A stretch of 64,000 nucleotides of DNA from JBCDJG01 sp038748065 (GCA_038748065.1 JBCDJG010000022.1:12927-76926), one strand, 5' to 3'; shown: positions 25,948 through 35,193, numbered from the stretch's first letter. Translations and numbers: made by a program. The notes: a model not told the origin generated them from the letters alone.

Positions 25948-27015
25948 TCACTTGCCGTAATGCCAGACCCGAACGGGCAAGGTAATGCACCAGCGCAACC
26001 AGTATTGCAGGGAAGATATTGGCAGCAAACGGGCATACAGCAGCCGGTTCGCAAGACTCTGGCGGGGTCGCAGAAAAATCCGTTCAGCCTCCGCCTGGCC
26101 ATGTATCTTGATCACCGCAGCATACTGCGCCATAGCATCCCAAAGCCTTGGGCACTCTTTCTCCGCACCCAGCAGGTGAAGGCAGAACGCAAACACGTTA
26201 ACAACCAGTCTCAGGCTTTGCTCGTTCTCTCGCTCGCGGAAGTACGCGCGCCAGTCCATCGCGCCATCCAGCGTGCGCAGTATCATATACAGGTCCCATA
26301 TCTTGCGCAGACTATGGTGGCTGGTCTGCAGATCGGCGCCGAGCCCTACGGCGGCAACCAGCAGCGTGTCGCTATCGCTGAGGGTCTGCAGGGTGCAACC
26401 ACCGACCTCAAATGTCTGGGCATGGCTCCACATTGACTCAATATCAAAACGCAGGCCCGGGATATTGCGAATGGTGTAGTGGATGTCCAGCTTCCCTGCC
26501 TCTCCTCTGACCTCAACGGCGTGGATGCTCCAAAACGTATTCCTTGGATCGAAGCCTGCCTGGGGCGGCAATTGCAGGCCAAGTGTGCCCACCGCATCAA
26601 GCGTTGCCTGCAGTTCTGTCGCTTGCACCAGAATATCTACGTCCCACATAAAGCGGAGCTGCACATCCCCATAGAAACGCTGGCCGAGATAAAGACCTTT
26701 GAGCGTCAGGAAACGAATGCTCGCTTCGTCCAGGCTTTTCCGCAGCGCTGAGTGCAGGGCGAGGCTCTTTTCGCAGCGCGCGACCTGGTGTGCGTAGCTA
26801 TCAGCGAGGCGCTGCACCTCTCCTGCCTTAAAGTACTCAAGCAGCGGTGTATCGCGGATCAATGCATAGACATAACCTGCCAGCTTGCTCTTGGCCAGGA
26901 AGGCGCACAGCTCGGCGCTATCACATTCACCACCCTTGAGTAGCGCTGCGGTAGACTCAGTCCTGCCGGCGTGCAGCTCATGCAGAAGCCTGATGGCGAA
27001 TTGGTGCGTTTCCAT
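25948..27015 (-). CDS. Nucleotidyltransferase-fold protein (NTP_transf_5 type)
   Basis: A 355-residue protein with the motif pattern of the uncharacterised NTP_transf_5 family. LTLKGLYLGQRFYGD (Lys106, Gly107) is followed by LRFMWDVDILV (Arg121, Asp125, Asp127), the K-G...R...D-x-D metal site of a nucleotidyltransferase. The remainder is alpha-helical, with no second recognised domain. Such proteins repeatedly occur with HprK-like kinases and ABC exporters. It is packed between the ABC exporter (3 bp) and the kinase (10 bp), so the three probably act on one product. The substrate is unknown. Confidence 0.8.
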   Translation of the reverse strand: METHQFAIRLLHELHAGRTESTAALLKGGECDSAELCAFLAKSKLAGYVYALIRDTPLLEYFKAGEVQRLADSYAHQVARCEKSLALHSALRKSLDEASIRFLTLKGLYLGQRFYGDVQLRFMWDVDILVQATELQATLDAVGTLGLQLPPQAGFDPRNTFWSIHAVEVRGEAGKLDIHYTIRNIPGLRFDIESMWSHAQTFEVGGCTLQTLSDSDTLLVAAVGLGADLQTSHHSLRKIWDLYMILRTLDGAMDWRAYFRERENEQSLRLVVNVFAFCLHLLGAEKECPRLWDAMAQYAAVIKIHGQAEAERIFLRPRQSLANRLLYARLLPISSLQYWLRWCITLPVRVWHYGK

Positions 27016-27018
27016 CGA

Positions 27019-28851
27019 TTATTCCACCGCATGGTCTGCGCGGTAGTGCTCATGCAGCCGGTAAAGACGTGCATAATGGCCGTTATCTTGCATCAGCGAT
27101 TCATGCGTCCCCTGCTCCACGATGCAGCCCCCGTCCATCACAAGTATGCGGTCGGCCATCGTGATCGTGGAAAATCGGTGCGAAATGATTATCGTCGTCG
27201 CCTCGGCTGCGTACTCCTCGATAGCAGCGTACAACGCATGCTCTGCACGCGCATCAATATTGGAAGTTGGCTCGTCGAGTATCAGGACCGAGGAGCGTCG
27301 AGCCATGGTTCTGGCCGCCGCAAGCAGCTGCCACTGACCACCAGATAGATCAACCTCGGCAAACTCGCGCCCCAGCTTGGTATCCAGGCCTTCGGGCAGC
27401 CCCGCTGCGATGTAGTCGATGCCGGTGACTCGGGCAATTTCCTCCACGGCGCCCCGATCACTGGCCAGCCGATCCCAGTCACCGTAGGCTATATTCTCAG
27501 CGACGCTGGCTTCGTAGCGTCCAAAACTCTGTGCCATCAGGGCAATTTCCTTACGCAGGCTGGTTAGCGGGTATTCGGGCAAGGCGCGACCGTCAAGTTC
27601 GATACGACCGCTGTCCACGTCGTACAGTCGTGCCAGAAGTTTCGCCAGGGTTGATTTACCACTGCCGTTCTCACCAACAATGGCGACCGTTTCACCTGCT
27701 TCAATCTCAAAGGTGAGGTCGTGCAGAATTTGCTCCCGTGTACCAGGGTAGGCGAAGCACACATGCTGAACGGAAAGTGCGCCCCGAATCGCCCGAGGCT
27801 CCCTGCCGCCTTCACTGCCCCGATCCTCAACCATGGCACGGGTCTGTAGAAAGGTATACAGGTCATTGGTATACAGGGTTTGCTCGTAAGCATTGGAAGC
27901 CGCCCGGATAGCCGTTTCCAGCGCACTGCGCATCCGCACCACCGCGCCGCCGAAAATTGCAAGGTCACCAATGCTCAGATCGCCCTCAATAGTGCGCATG
28001 ATGACTCGAGCAAATAATGCATAAAACGCGATAGTCGACGCTGTGACAAACAGTGCCCCGCTCGTGAATTGGCGCTGCTGTAACACGCGATCCTGGTCTC
28101 GGAACAGCGTCATGGCCGCCACAAAACGGCGGGTTAACAGTCCACCGATGCCGAGGACCTTGATATCACCGGCGTAGGCAGGGGTAATAAGCCGAGACAA
28201 AAAGTACTCTGTCCAGCGTCGTTTGGTTGAGCGCATGTAGTTTGTCATATAGCGCTGACGGGACAGGCGCCACTGGGAGATAATAAAGGGCACCGCGACC
28301 AGCGCTGCGAACAAAATAACGGCCGGCTCCAACCAGGCCAGCACCGCAGCCAGCGATGCGACCTGAAAGACTGAAAGCGCCGCCCGCTGGCTGTGCTGAA
28401 AGAGCAGGTGCAGTTTGATCCCCGGGTCCTGCTGCACACGTTCCAGCAGTTCGCGGTTAGCGGTATTCTCGATGTAGGGGAGATCCAGCCCGGCGGCGTG
28501 CTCCATCACCTGTGCATTTACTTCGAGGGTCAAATCTGATTTCAGCCGATCTGAAAGGAGCTGCGACAGCAGGCCGGTGAGTGAATCAGCGACGGTGATG
28601 GCAAACGCCAGCGCAAGCCACCATAGGGCTACATCCATACCGGCGCCGGGATCGCCAAGACTCGCTGTCACCTCGTTGATCAAGCCTCGAATCGCGATGG
28701 CGAAACCGGCCGGCGAAGCTCCCAACAGCAAGGTGCATCCCAGGGTGCACAGCACCAATATCGGATGGGAGCGCCAAATAAGCTGGTAGCCCCAGAGCGC
28801 GGCGCCAAATCGCCCACGCTCCGGTGGCGCAAGTTCTGCAACTTCATCCAT
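27019..28851 (-). CDS. ABC exporter with fused membrane and ATPase domains
   Basis: A 610-residue half-transporter. The N-terminal half holds about six membrane helices (from ILVLCTLGCTLLLGAS onward). The ATPase domain has Walker A VGENGSGKSTLAKLLARL (near residue 390), signature LSGGQWQLLAAARTMA (near 500), Walker B SSVLILDEPTSNIDA (near 523) and the H-loop IISHRFSTI. There is no N-terminal C39 peptidase domain, so it would not trim a leader peptide itself. The ATG at 28851 shares its A with the TGA of the glycosyltransferase gene; a GTG lies one codon upstream. The likely cargo is whatever the kinase, nucleotidyltransferase and glycosyltransferase make. Confidence 0.9.
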   Translation of the reverse strand: MDEVAELAPPERGRFGAALWGYQLIWRSHPILVLCTLGCTLLLGASPAGFAIAIRGLINEVTASLGDPGAGMDVALWWLALAFAITVADSLTGLLSQLLSDRLKSDLTLEVNAQVMEHAAGLDLPYIENTANRELLERVQQDPGIKLHLLFQHSQRAALSVFQVASLAAVLAWLEPAVILFAALVAVPFIISQWRLSRQRYMTNYMRSTKRRWTEYFLSRLITPAYAGDIKVLGIGGLLTRRFVAAMTLFRDQDRVLQQRQFTSGALFVTASTIAFYALFARVIMRTIEGDLSIGDLAIFGGAVVRMRSALETAIRAASNAYEQTLYTNDLYTFLQTRAMVEDRGSEGGREPRAIRGALSVQHVCFAYPGTREQILHDLTFEIEAGETVAIVGENGSGKSTLAKLLARLYDVDSGRIELDGRALPEYPLTSLRKEIALMAQSFGRYEASVAENIAYGDWDRLASDRGAVEEIARVTGIDYIAAGLPEGLDTKLGREFAEVDLSGGQWQLLAAARTMARRSSVLILDEPTSNIDARAEHALYAAIEEYAAEATTIIISHRFSTITMADRILVMDGGCIVEQGTHESLMQDNGHYARLYRLHEHYRADHAVE

Positions 28852-29645
28852 CACTTGTTATTCCGTGCGCCCCGACCTCGTGGGTGGCATCTCTTCGCGC
28901 TGCGCCGACCGCTCCTGCCGACAAGCGCTTGTAGCAGCTCGTTCATCATATTCTGGTAGGGCTGAGCCCATTTCAGCTCTGCGCTCAAATTACGCGTATA
29001 CAACCAGCGATACCGATAGTAAGACAAGAGGAGTTTTTGTTTCAGGAAGGGCGCTCGCTTTTGCCGCAGCGCCGTTCTAGATCCCATCGTCCTGTTCATG
29101 ATGCTGAGTCTTGCGTCTAGTCGCTCGAAGCCGGCACCCTGTTTCAATTTGAAGTAGCGATCCGCCTCGCTATGCTTCTTCAGCAGGGCATAGGTATCGG
29201 CACCCTTGGCCATTGCATAGTTATTCGTGGTCAGGACGTAGCGCTGGGGGGTTGCCGGGATCAGGCGACGCCTCGCTCGGCCTATCTGATGTCGGACGCT
29301 AATGGGTACCTCCAGGAAGCTACTGCGCCAGGTCAGCGAAGCGCTTTGCTCCTCTCTTGCGGCAAGTAGTCGTAGGCCAATGTCCGGCGAAAACCAATCA
29401 TCATCATCAACAGGGAGCACCAGCTCACCGTCTGGTATCGCATCCCACTCGCAACACACAGCCCCGTGCACCTGCGCATGGTTGATGCGTGCGATATCGC
29501 ACACGCGCTGTCGAAACTGGTGGAAGGGGACAGAAAAACAATCGTTCCAAACGGCAACCGGCTCTACCAGATCGCTGGGCAGCTGGGCGCTTACGGCCTC
29601 GCTGTCATTCCAGTCGACTGTTCTTCGCACCCAGATGTAGATCAT
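28851..29645 (-). CDS. Putative glycosyltransferase (GT-A-like, DDDD motif)
   Basis: A 264-residue soluble protein starting MIYIWVRRTVDWND, with a typical Asp cluster LVLPVDDDDWFSPDIG at residues 77-90. In GT-A enzymes such a cluster binds the metal of the nucleotide sugar. The C-terminus is strongly basic (RSGRRSAKRCHPRGRGARNNK). No finer family could be named. It is the first gene of the minus-strand set glycosyltransferase-ABC exporter-nucleotidyltransferase-kinase, and its start is only 6 bp from the divergent ATP-grasp gene. Confidence 0.6.
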   Translation of the reverse strand: MIYIWVRRTVDWNDSEAVSAQLPSDLVEPVAVWNDCFSVPFHQFRQRVCDIARINHAQVHGAVCCEWDAIPDGELVLPVDDDDWFSPDIGLRLLAAREEQSASLTWRSSFLEVPISVRHQIGRARRRLIPATPQRYVLTTNNYAMAKGADTYALLKKHSEADRYFKLKQGAGFERLDARLSIMNRTMGSRTALRQKRAPFLKQKLLLSYYRYRWLYTRNLSAELKWAQPYQNMMNELLQALVGRSGRRSAKRCHPRGRGARNNK

Positions 29646-29651
29646 CGCACT

Positions 29652-30665
29652 ATGCAGACCACCAACTCGCGCCCGAGCACTGCCCCATTTGACGCCCCCG
29701 CGCAGTATAAGGAGCGGATTGAGCTTGTCGAGGTCATTGCACGTCTGGAAATTATGCAGGGTAATGGAGATACTGACCTCTTACGCGCACTCGATAAGCC
29801 GAATTCACTGATGTTCAGCGATCGCCTTGCAAGAAGACGGAGTCTCTGGTGGAGCAGCCCTGAACAGCGCCCGTCTGCCGTCCAGCGCGGCCAGAAAATG
29901 GCGATGATACACGGGCTCATGAGCGCGGCTGCGACCGACGCGTCATGGCGCCGCGGCAGCCACTGGCAGCGCCGCCTGCTGAACAAGCTGAACGCCAGGG
30001 AATTTGCGCGACGTCTAAACATACCCTGCCCGCAACTCTACTGGCAAAGGCGCTACGTGAGCCGGGGCGCCCTGGAAGAGTTACCCGGTGATTTCGTGCT
30101 TAAGCCCGCGCTCGGAAAACGAGGGCGGGGCGTCTATGTGATGGCGGGCGACACGGAATTGATGCAAGGAAAACCGATGACGCACGCCGCATTGTTGACA
30201 GAAATCGCTCTTTCGCGCGGCAGATTCTCTCCAACACCCCTGTTGGCGGAGGAGCGTGTACTGGACGAAACGCTACCGAACGCACTGCCCGCGGAGTATC
30301 GATTTTATATGTTCGCGGACACGGTGGGTGCCATTGAGGTGATAGAGCGAGCTGGGAGAGTCGCAGGCCCAACACGGCGACGTTTCTATCGAGATGACTG
30401 GACGCCCTGCCCCCATGACATGCATGAAAAATGCACGGCAGAAGCCTGGATGGAGCCGCCCGGTTGCCTGCAGGAAATGATCAAGTGTGCTCAACGACTG
30501 TCACTGGCCTTCGAAACATTCGTCCGTGTGGACTTATATGCCAGCGCGCGCGGCTGTCTATTCGGCGAACTATCCAGCATGCCCCACGGCGGCCGACGCT
30601 TTACCGAAGAGGCCGACGCCTTATTTGATGCGCTGTGGCAAGATCACTTTCCGGGCGCCGTATAA
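29652..30665 (+). CDS. ATP-grasp-like protein
   Basis: A 337-residue protein whose central part looks like an ATP-grasp ligase. The sequence NKLNAREFARRLNIPCPQLYW precedes GDFVLKPALGKRGRGVYVM (Lys151 and a glycine-rich loop at 155-164). Later come an acidic/Arg stretch PAEYRFYMFADTVGAIEVIE and FVRVDLYASARGCLFGELSS, resembling the metal-binding end of the fold. Similar proteins act in polysaccharide- or peptide-modifying clusters, but no subfamily is certain. It is divergent from the glycosyltransferase operon with 6 bp between start codons. ATGs at 29754 and 29811 are alternative starts, and no ribosome site favours any of them. Confidence 0.65.
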   Translation: MQTTNSRPSTAPFDAPAQYKERIELVEVIARLEIMQGNGDTDLLRALDKPNSLMFSDRLARRRSLWWSSPEQRPSAVQRGQKMAMIHGLMSAAATDASWRRGSHWQRRLLNKLNAREFARRLNIPCPQLYWQRRYVSRGALEELPGDFVLKPALGKRGRGVYVMAGDTELMQGKPMTHAALLTEIALSRGRFSPTPLLAEERVLDETLPNALPAEYRFYMFADTVGAIEVIERAGRVAGPTRRRFYRDDWTPCPHDMHEKCTAEAWMEPPGCLQEMIKCAQRLSLAFETFVRVDLYASARGCLFGELSSMPHGGRRFTEEADALFDALWQDHFPGAV

Positions 30666-30722
30666 CAGCATGCCCTACAACACATCCAAGACCAGGGCGA
30701 TAACGATAACACTTGCGACGCA

Positions 30723-33161
30723 ATGATCATGCACAAAGCACTCCAATACCTGACCACCCTGGCACTCATAGTCGGCGCCATTGCCGCCCTGGCCTGGCTG
30801 GCTCTACCGACTATCAATGAACGTAAGACCTCGGGTGAGCTTGAACTGCGCGCACTGGATAGCAGCGTACGCATTGTGCGCGATAGCTACGGTATCCCCT
30901 ATATCTACGCATCCTCACTCGATGATGCGCTCCGCGCGCAGGGTTTTGTCGCTGGCCAGGATCGCCTCTTTCAGATGGAGGGCGCCAAGCGGGCAGCCAC
31001 CGGCCGACTCGCCGAGATCTTTGGCGCAGGCACTGACGGGGCCGTGCTCAAGCTCGACCGCGAGGCACGTACTATCGGGTTTCACCGGCTCGCTCAGCGA
31101 CAACTCGGACTGCTATTGCCGTCGGCACGGGCTCAGCTGACGGCCTATACTGAAGGGCTGAACGCCTATATTACCACGCGCGCAGAGACCCACCCTTTGG
31201 AATTCAGGCTTGCGGCTTTCGAGCCCGAGCCCTGGACCGAGGCGGACCTGTTAGCCATAGCCTTTTACCTTGGCTGGGCAAGCGCGGCCAATTTTGACGC
31301 AGAGTTAATTGCCCATCAGGTCATCGAAGCCATTGGCGAGAGCGCCTTCGAGGAGATAGCCCCGCTGACGGTTAATCCCGATGACGCTGAATCTGAGCGC
31401 TTGCGCGGCGTGCGACGCGAGATCTCCGCCCCGCAAAGCGCACGAATCGCAGCGCCTGCGGCCTGGACGAGGCAGGGCATCCGCCAGCAGGGTATCGGTG
31501 GCAGTAACAACTGGGCTGTGAGCGGCAAGAAAGCAGGCCTGCCCGCCGCCGTTGTAACAAATGACCCCCACCTGGACAGTCGCGTCTTGCCGGGGCTTTG
31601 GCACCCCGTCGGCATCATTACGCCTGACCTTCGACTGGTAGGCGTCAGCGCCGGACTTCCGGGTATAGTGATCGGCCGCAACGCAAATGTCGCCTTTGGC
31701 GTAACCAACGCCTACGCCGATGCCGTCGACCTGTATATAGAAACCCTCGACCCGGCGAATACTGAGCACTACCTTGAAGGTGATGTATCTATTCCCTTCA
31801 GGCTTATCACCGAGCGCATCCGCATCAAGGATGGAGAAGCCGATGGCGGCTTTCAGGAAGAGCTACTCGAGGTACGATTCACTCGCCGGGGCCCAGTGAT
31901 CACTGACCACGCACCTAGCGGGGGCAGTGACGCCGTTATGTCGATGCGCTGGGCCTCTGCGGAGTTCATGGGAGAGACCTTCGGGCTCGACACGCTGATG
32001 TTCGCGACCACTATCGACGACGCACTCGCTGCTGTGGCGCAAACCAGCGTCATATCGCTCAACTTTGTTGTGGGAGATAGTACCGGCCGTATCGGCCGTC
32101 GCGCCAGTGGCGCTGCACCTGTGCGCCTACGCGGGGACGGCATGACACCCTTTCCAATAAACGATGCCATCGACAACTGGGGGGGACGGATTCCCGCCAC
32201 CGACATGCCAGGGGAAACCGACCCCGAGCGTGGCTGGACGGGGACGGCCAACCACATGACGGCACCGGCCGATTACCCCTGGGTTTATACCACCTATGCC
32301 TCCCCCGCCTATCGCTACGAGCGCATGCAGGAGATTCTGGCAGCACCCCAGGTGTCAGCCGACGATGCCTGGAATGCACAGTACGATTCGCTGAACGTGT
32401 TTGCCCGCGATCTGGCGCCCATACTTGCCCGCGCATTACAGGCTGCTAACGCCCCGGAACTTGTGGAAATGGGCGACCAACTGGCGAGCTGGGGTTACCA
32501 CGATGATGCCGCCCTGCTGGCCCCGACACTGTTTCACGCATTGATCAGAGAGCTGGCCCTGGCAACGTTTGAGGATGAGATGGGCACCGAGACCGCCGCC
32601 GCTTACCTCTCTAGCTGGTACCTGTGGCAACAGCGCTTTGATGCCATGGTCCAGGCTGGCTCATCACACTGGTTTGACGATAAGCGCACGGTGGAGGTCG
32701 AAGACCTGCCGGCGCTCATTCGCCGCGCAGCTACGCAGGCCCTGGCCAGCTTGGGCGAAACCCATGGAGACGCGCGAACCAACTGGCTTTGGGGCAAGGT
32801 TCACCAAATCGACTTCAGCGGGCCGCTGCGCCTGGATGGCTTTCTCGGCAAGCTTACCGGGAATCAAAGCGTGGCCATGTCAGGATCCGGTGAGACGCTG
32901 CTACGAGCGCTCTATCCTTTTGATCAGCCCTTTAACTCAAAGTGGTTTGCATCCCTGCGCATGACGGCTGATCTGAATGACTCGGAGAAAGTGCGCGCCG
33001 TACTGCCGGGTGGTGCCGTTGGCAGAACATTCCACCCTCAGCTTTCCGACCAGACACCACACTGGCAAAATCCTGAGACTGAGCTGTACTGGTGGTTCAG
33101 CGACGAGGCCATCGCCGCCAACGCGCAGGCAACGCTGACACTGACGCCGAAGGCAAACTAG
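30723..33161 (+). CDS. Penicillin acylase-family Ntn hydrolase
   Basis: An 812-residue precursor of the penicillin amidase / acyl-homoserine-lactone acylase family, which hydrolyses amide bonds after self-cleavage. An N-terminal signal or anchor (LTTLALIVGAIAALAWLAL) precedes the alpha chain (VRDSYGIPYIYASSLDDALRAQGFVAGQDRLFQMEG). The nucleophile of the beta chain is Ser261 in QGIGGSNNWAVSGKKAG, the expected S-N-N-W processing site. Downstream TNDPHLDSRVLPGLWHPVGI is also conserved. Start ATG 30723, with a second ATG two codons later. Neighbours do not reveal the substrate; peptide, cyclic amide and AHL are all possible. Confidence 0.93.
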   Translation: MIMHKALQYLTTLALIVGAIAALAWLALPTINERKTSGELELRALDSSVRIVRDSYGIPYIYASSLDDALRAQGFVAGQDRLFQMEGAKRAATGRLAEIFGAGTDGAVLKLDREARTIGFHRLAQRQLGLLLPSARAQLTAYTEGLNAYITTRAETHPLEFRLAAFEPEPWTEADLLAIAFYLGWASAANFDAELIAHQVIEAIGESAFEEIAPLTVNPDDAESERLRGVRREISAPQSARIAAPAAWTRQGIRQQGIGGSNNWAVSGKKAGLPAAVVTNDPHLDSRVLPGLWHPVGIITPDLRLVGVSAGLPGIVIGRNANVAFGVTNAYADAVDLYIETLDPANTEHYLEGDVSIPFRLITERIRIKDGEADGGFQEELLEVRFTRRGPVITDHAPSGGSDAVMSMRWASAEFMGETFGLDTLMFATTIDDALAAVAQTSVISLNFVVGDSTGRIGRRASGAAPVRLRGDGMTPFPINDAIDNWGGRIPATDMPGETDPERGWTGTANHMTAPADYPWVYTTYASPAYRYERMQEILAAPQVSADDAWNAQYDSLNVFARDLAPILARALQAANAPELVEMGDQLASWGYHDDAALLAPTLFHALIRELALATFEDEMGTETAAAYLSSWYLWQQRFDAMVQAGSSHWFDDKRTVEVEDLPALIRRAATQALASLGETHGDARTNWLWGKVHQIDFSGPLRLDGFLGKLTGNQSVAMSGSGETLLRALYPFDQPFNSKWFASLRMTADLNDSEKVRAVLPGGAVGRTFHPQLSDQTPHWQNPETELYWWFSDEAIAANAQATLTLTPKAN

Positions 33162-33204
33162 AGCGTGGCGCGCGGCACACGATAACAACAATCAAGGAGG
33201 GTTT

Positions 33205-34194
33205 ATGTCGGCCAAAGGACCGATCTTGATTCTGAGTATCGATGGGGGAGGCTCCCGCGGGGTGATCCCGGCGAATGTGCTTTATCACATGGAGCGAGAA
33301 GGCGGCATCCACATTCGCGACACCTTCGACTTTTTTGCCGGCGTCAGCACTGGCGCCATGATCGCTGCCTATCTCGCCAAAGACGCAGGCACGGTTGAGC
33401 AACTCGCGCTGGAGAGCTACTCATCCGAGAATCTGTCGCTAATTATGGACAAAACAATTTGGGACAAGATGCTCGGACGCATGCAGAACCAGCCCAAATA
33501 CGATGGTATCAACAAACTCGAATACGTGCGAACTCTGCTGGGTGACGTCCGCATTAACGACATCGACGATAAGCATCTGCTAATCCTCGCCTACGATTTT
33601 ATTAATCGTGAGCTGGTCACCTTCAAGAACGGCCGCGGCCACGATGCGGCCTACAACCCTGCGCTCACGGAAGTTTGTGATGCCGCTACCGCCGCCCCGA
33701 CCATGTACCCAACGGTAGCGACCTCCTCCCTGACCCGACGCTGGCTGGTAGACGGCGCACTTACCACCAATGACCCCAGCATCTGCGCCATTACCGAGTC
33801 CTTGTCCATGGGCTTTGGGCTGGAAGACATCTGGATGCTGTCGCTTGGCACCGGCCACCCGGTGCATGATCTGAGCCAGGAAGACCGCGACGAGATCGGC
33901 CAATCATCCCGGGGTTGGGGTATTGTGGGCTGGCTCTCAAACGGACTGTTAGACCATATGATGAGCGCCAGCTCCTGCGTGTCTTCACACCAGTGCCGCC
34001 AGTTGCTCGGGGAGCGCTATCTGAGAGTGAGCGGAGCGCTACCGCGGAAACTCATGCAGCTGGACAACACCTCGCCTGCGCGCGTAATGGACCTGCGCTC
34101 TTATGCCTATAACTGGTACCAGGACATGACTGCATCGGTGCAGGACCTGTTAACGCGCTGGACAGAGGCGAAATCGCAACACTCCTCGCACTGA
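33205..34194 (+). CDS. Patatin-like phospholipase
   Basis: A 329-residue patatin-family lipid acyl hydrolase. It has the oxyanion motif DGGGSRG (residues 13-19), nucleophile elbow AGVSTGAM with Ser48, and the catalytic Asp in WLVDGALTTNDP near residue 182. No signal peptide is seen, so it is probably cytoplasmic. A strong AAGGAGG ribosome site precedes the ATG. It follows the acylase gene by 43 bp on the same strand, so the two may be co-transcribed, and is convergent with the MopE-like gene. Confidence 0.92.
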   Translation: MSAKGPILILSIDGGGSRGVIPANVLYHMEREGGIHIRDTFDFFAGVSTGAMIAAYLAKDAGTVEQLALESYSSENLSLIMDKTIWDKMLGRMQNQPKYDGINKLEYVRTLLGDVRINDIDDKHLLILAYDFINRELVTFKNGRGHDAAYNPALTEVCDAATAAPTMYPTVATSSLTRRWLVDGALTTNDPSICAITESLSMGFGLEDIWMLSLGTGHPVHDLSQEDRDEIGQSSRGWGIVGWLSNGLLDHMMSASSCVSSHQCRQLLGERYLRVSGALPRKLMQLDNTSPARVMDLRSYAYNWYQDMTASVQDLLTRWTEAKSQHSSH

Positions 34195-34230
34195 ACCGCG
34201 TCAACTAGCCAATGAGCGAACAGTGCTTTG

Positions 34231-35193
34231 TTACACACCGCCCGGCGGAGGCTCGTCAATTGGTCCGTCGCAGTCGTTGTCGATGCCGTCGTTCGGTATT
34301 TCGATAGCACCGGGGTTAATGCGCGGATCGCTGTCGTTGCAATCACGGTTATTGTCCACAAGGCCAGGCACGGGCTCAATTGACCAAACGCCCCCTTCCT
34401 GTCCGCCGTAGCCGTCGCCGTCCATATCCGGGAAGTAGGTATGGCCGCCTTCATCGACCTGGCCATCGCAGTCGTTATCGATGCCGTCAGCAAGCTCATC
34501 TTGCCCTGCATTGATCAGCGGGTTTGCATCATCACAGTCGTTCGCGTTAGCTACATAGCCGTCCGGCGGGTCGATCGTCGGCAGCGGTGCGTCAGGGTCG
34601 CCGTAGCCATCACCGTCCTGGTCGAGGTAGAAATAGCTGATGGGCAAGCCTTCATCCACAAAGCCATTACAGTTGTTATCGAGGCCGTCGGCAGCCTCCT
34701 CTTCGCCCGGATTGACCGCGCCGTTGAAGTCGTCACAGTCCTTCTGGTTTACCACATAGCCCTCGGGACGTCGCTTACTGACCAGAGATTCATTCTCGTC
34801 GCCGTAGCGGTCTCCGTCCTGGTCGCGGTACCACTTGCGCAGCGTGTCTTCCGGCTCAAACTCCGCATAGAGCGGCATATCACCGCTGAAATCCTGAAAC
34901 TCAAAGGGAAGTGGTCCGAATTCAACCCGGCAGACCTTGCTGGGCGCGCCACGGCACAGGCCGCGCCAGCGCACAAAGCGGTGCCCATCTGCCGCAACCG
35001 CGGTGAAATTTTCCGTGACGAGGTTGCGAACATCAAAGGCGCAGGATTCCTCGGCGCAATCAAACGCACCAGACTTGGAGGTGATCCGGCCGTTCTCATC
35101 GTTGATAACAACCACGCGACAGCCGCTCGCGAGCAGTAGCGCGGTACAGACCAGCAGCCCCTTGATAGCCGTGCCTTTACGCAGCACATTCAT
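34231..35193 (-). CDS. Lipoprotein with MopE-type metal-binding repeats
   Basis: A 320-residue outer-surface or periplasmic lipoprotein. The signal peptide ends in a lipobox LASGC with Cys25. After a bacterial Ig-like or repeat-like segment (residues 30-120) come three tandem units. Each combines an Asp-rich loop (YLDQDGDGYGD, FPDMDGDGYGG), the motif DCDD or DCND, and GIDNDCDG or similar. This is the putative metal-binding motif first noted in the copper-regulated surface protein MopE, and is calcium-loop-like. It ends PPPGGV. It is expressed alone with an AAGGAATG-type ribosome site. Ligand and role are unknown. Confidence 0.85.
   Translation of the reverse strand: MNVLRKGTAIKGLLVCTALLLASGCRVVVINDENGRITSKSGAFDCAEESCAFDVRNLVTENFTAVAADGHRFVRWRGLCRGAPSKVCRVEFGPLPFEFQDFSGDMPLYAEFEPEDTLRKWYRDQDGDRYGDENESLVSKRRPEGYVVNQKDCDDFNGAVNPGEEEAADGLDNNCNGFVDEGLPISYFYLDQDGDGYGDPDAPLPTIDPPDGYVANANDCDDANPLINAGQDELADGIDNDCDGQVDEGGHTYFPDMDGDGYGGQEGGVWSIEPVPGLVDNNRDCNDSDPRINPGAIEIPNDGIDNDCDGPIDEPPPGGV

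Noticed and set aside
24807..30665. Calling the kinase-exporter set a lasso-peptide or other RiPP cluster
   Set aside because: No precursor peptide, cyclase, transglutaminase or PqqD-like domain could be found in or near it; only the accessory-type genes are shared.
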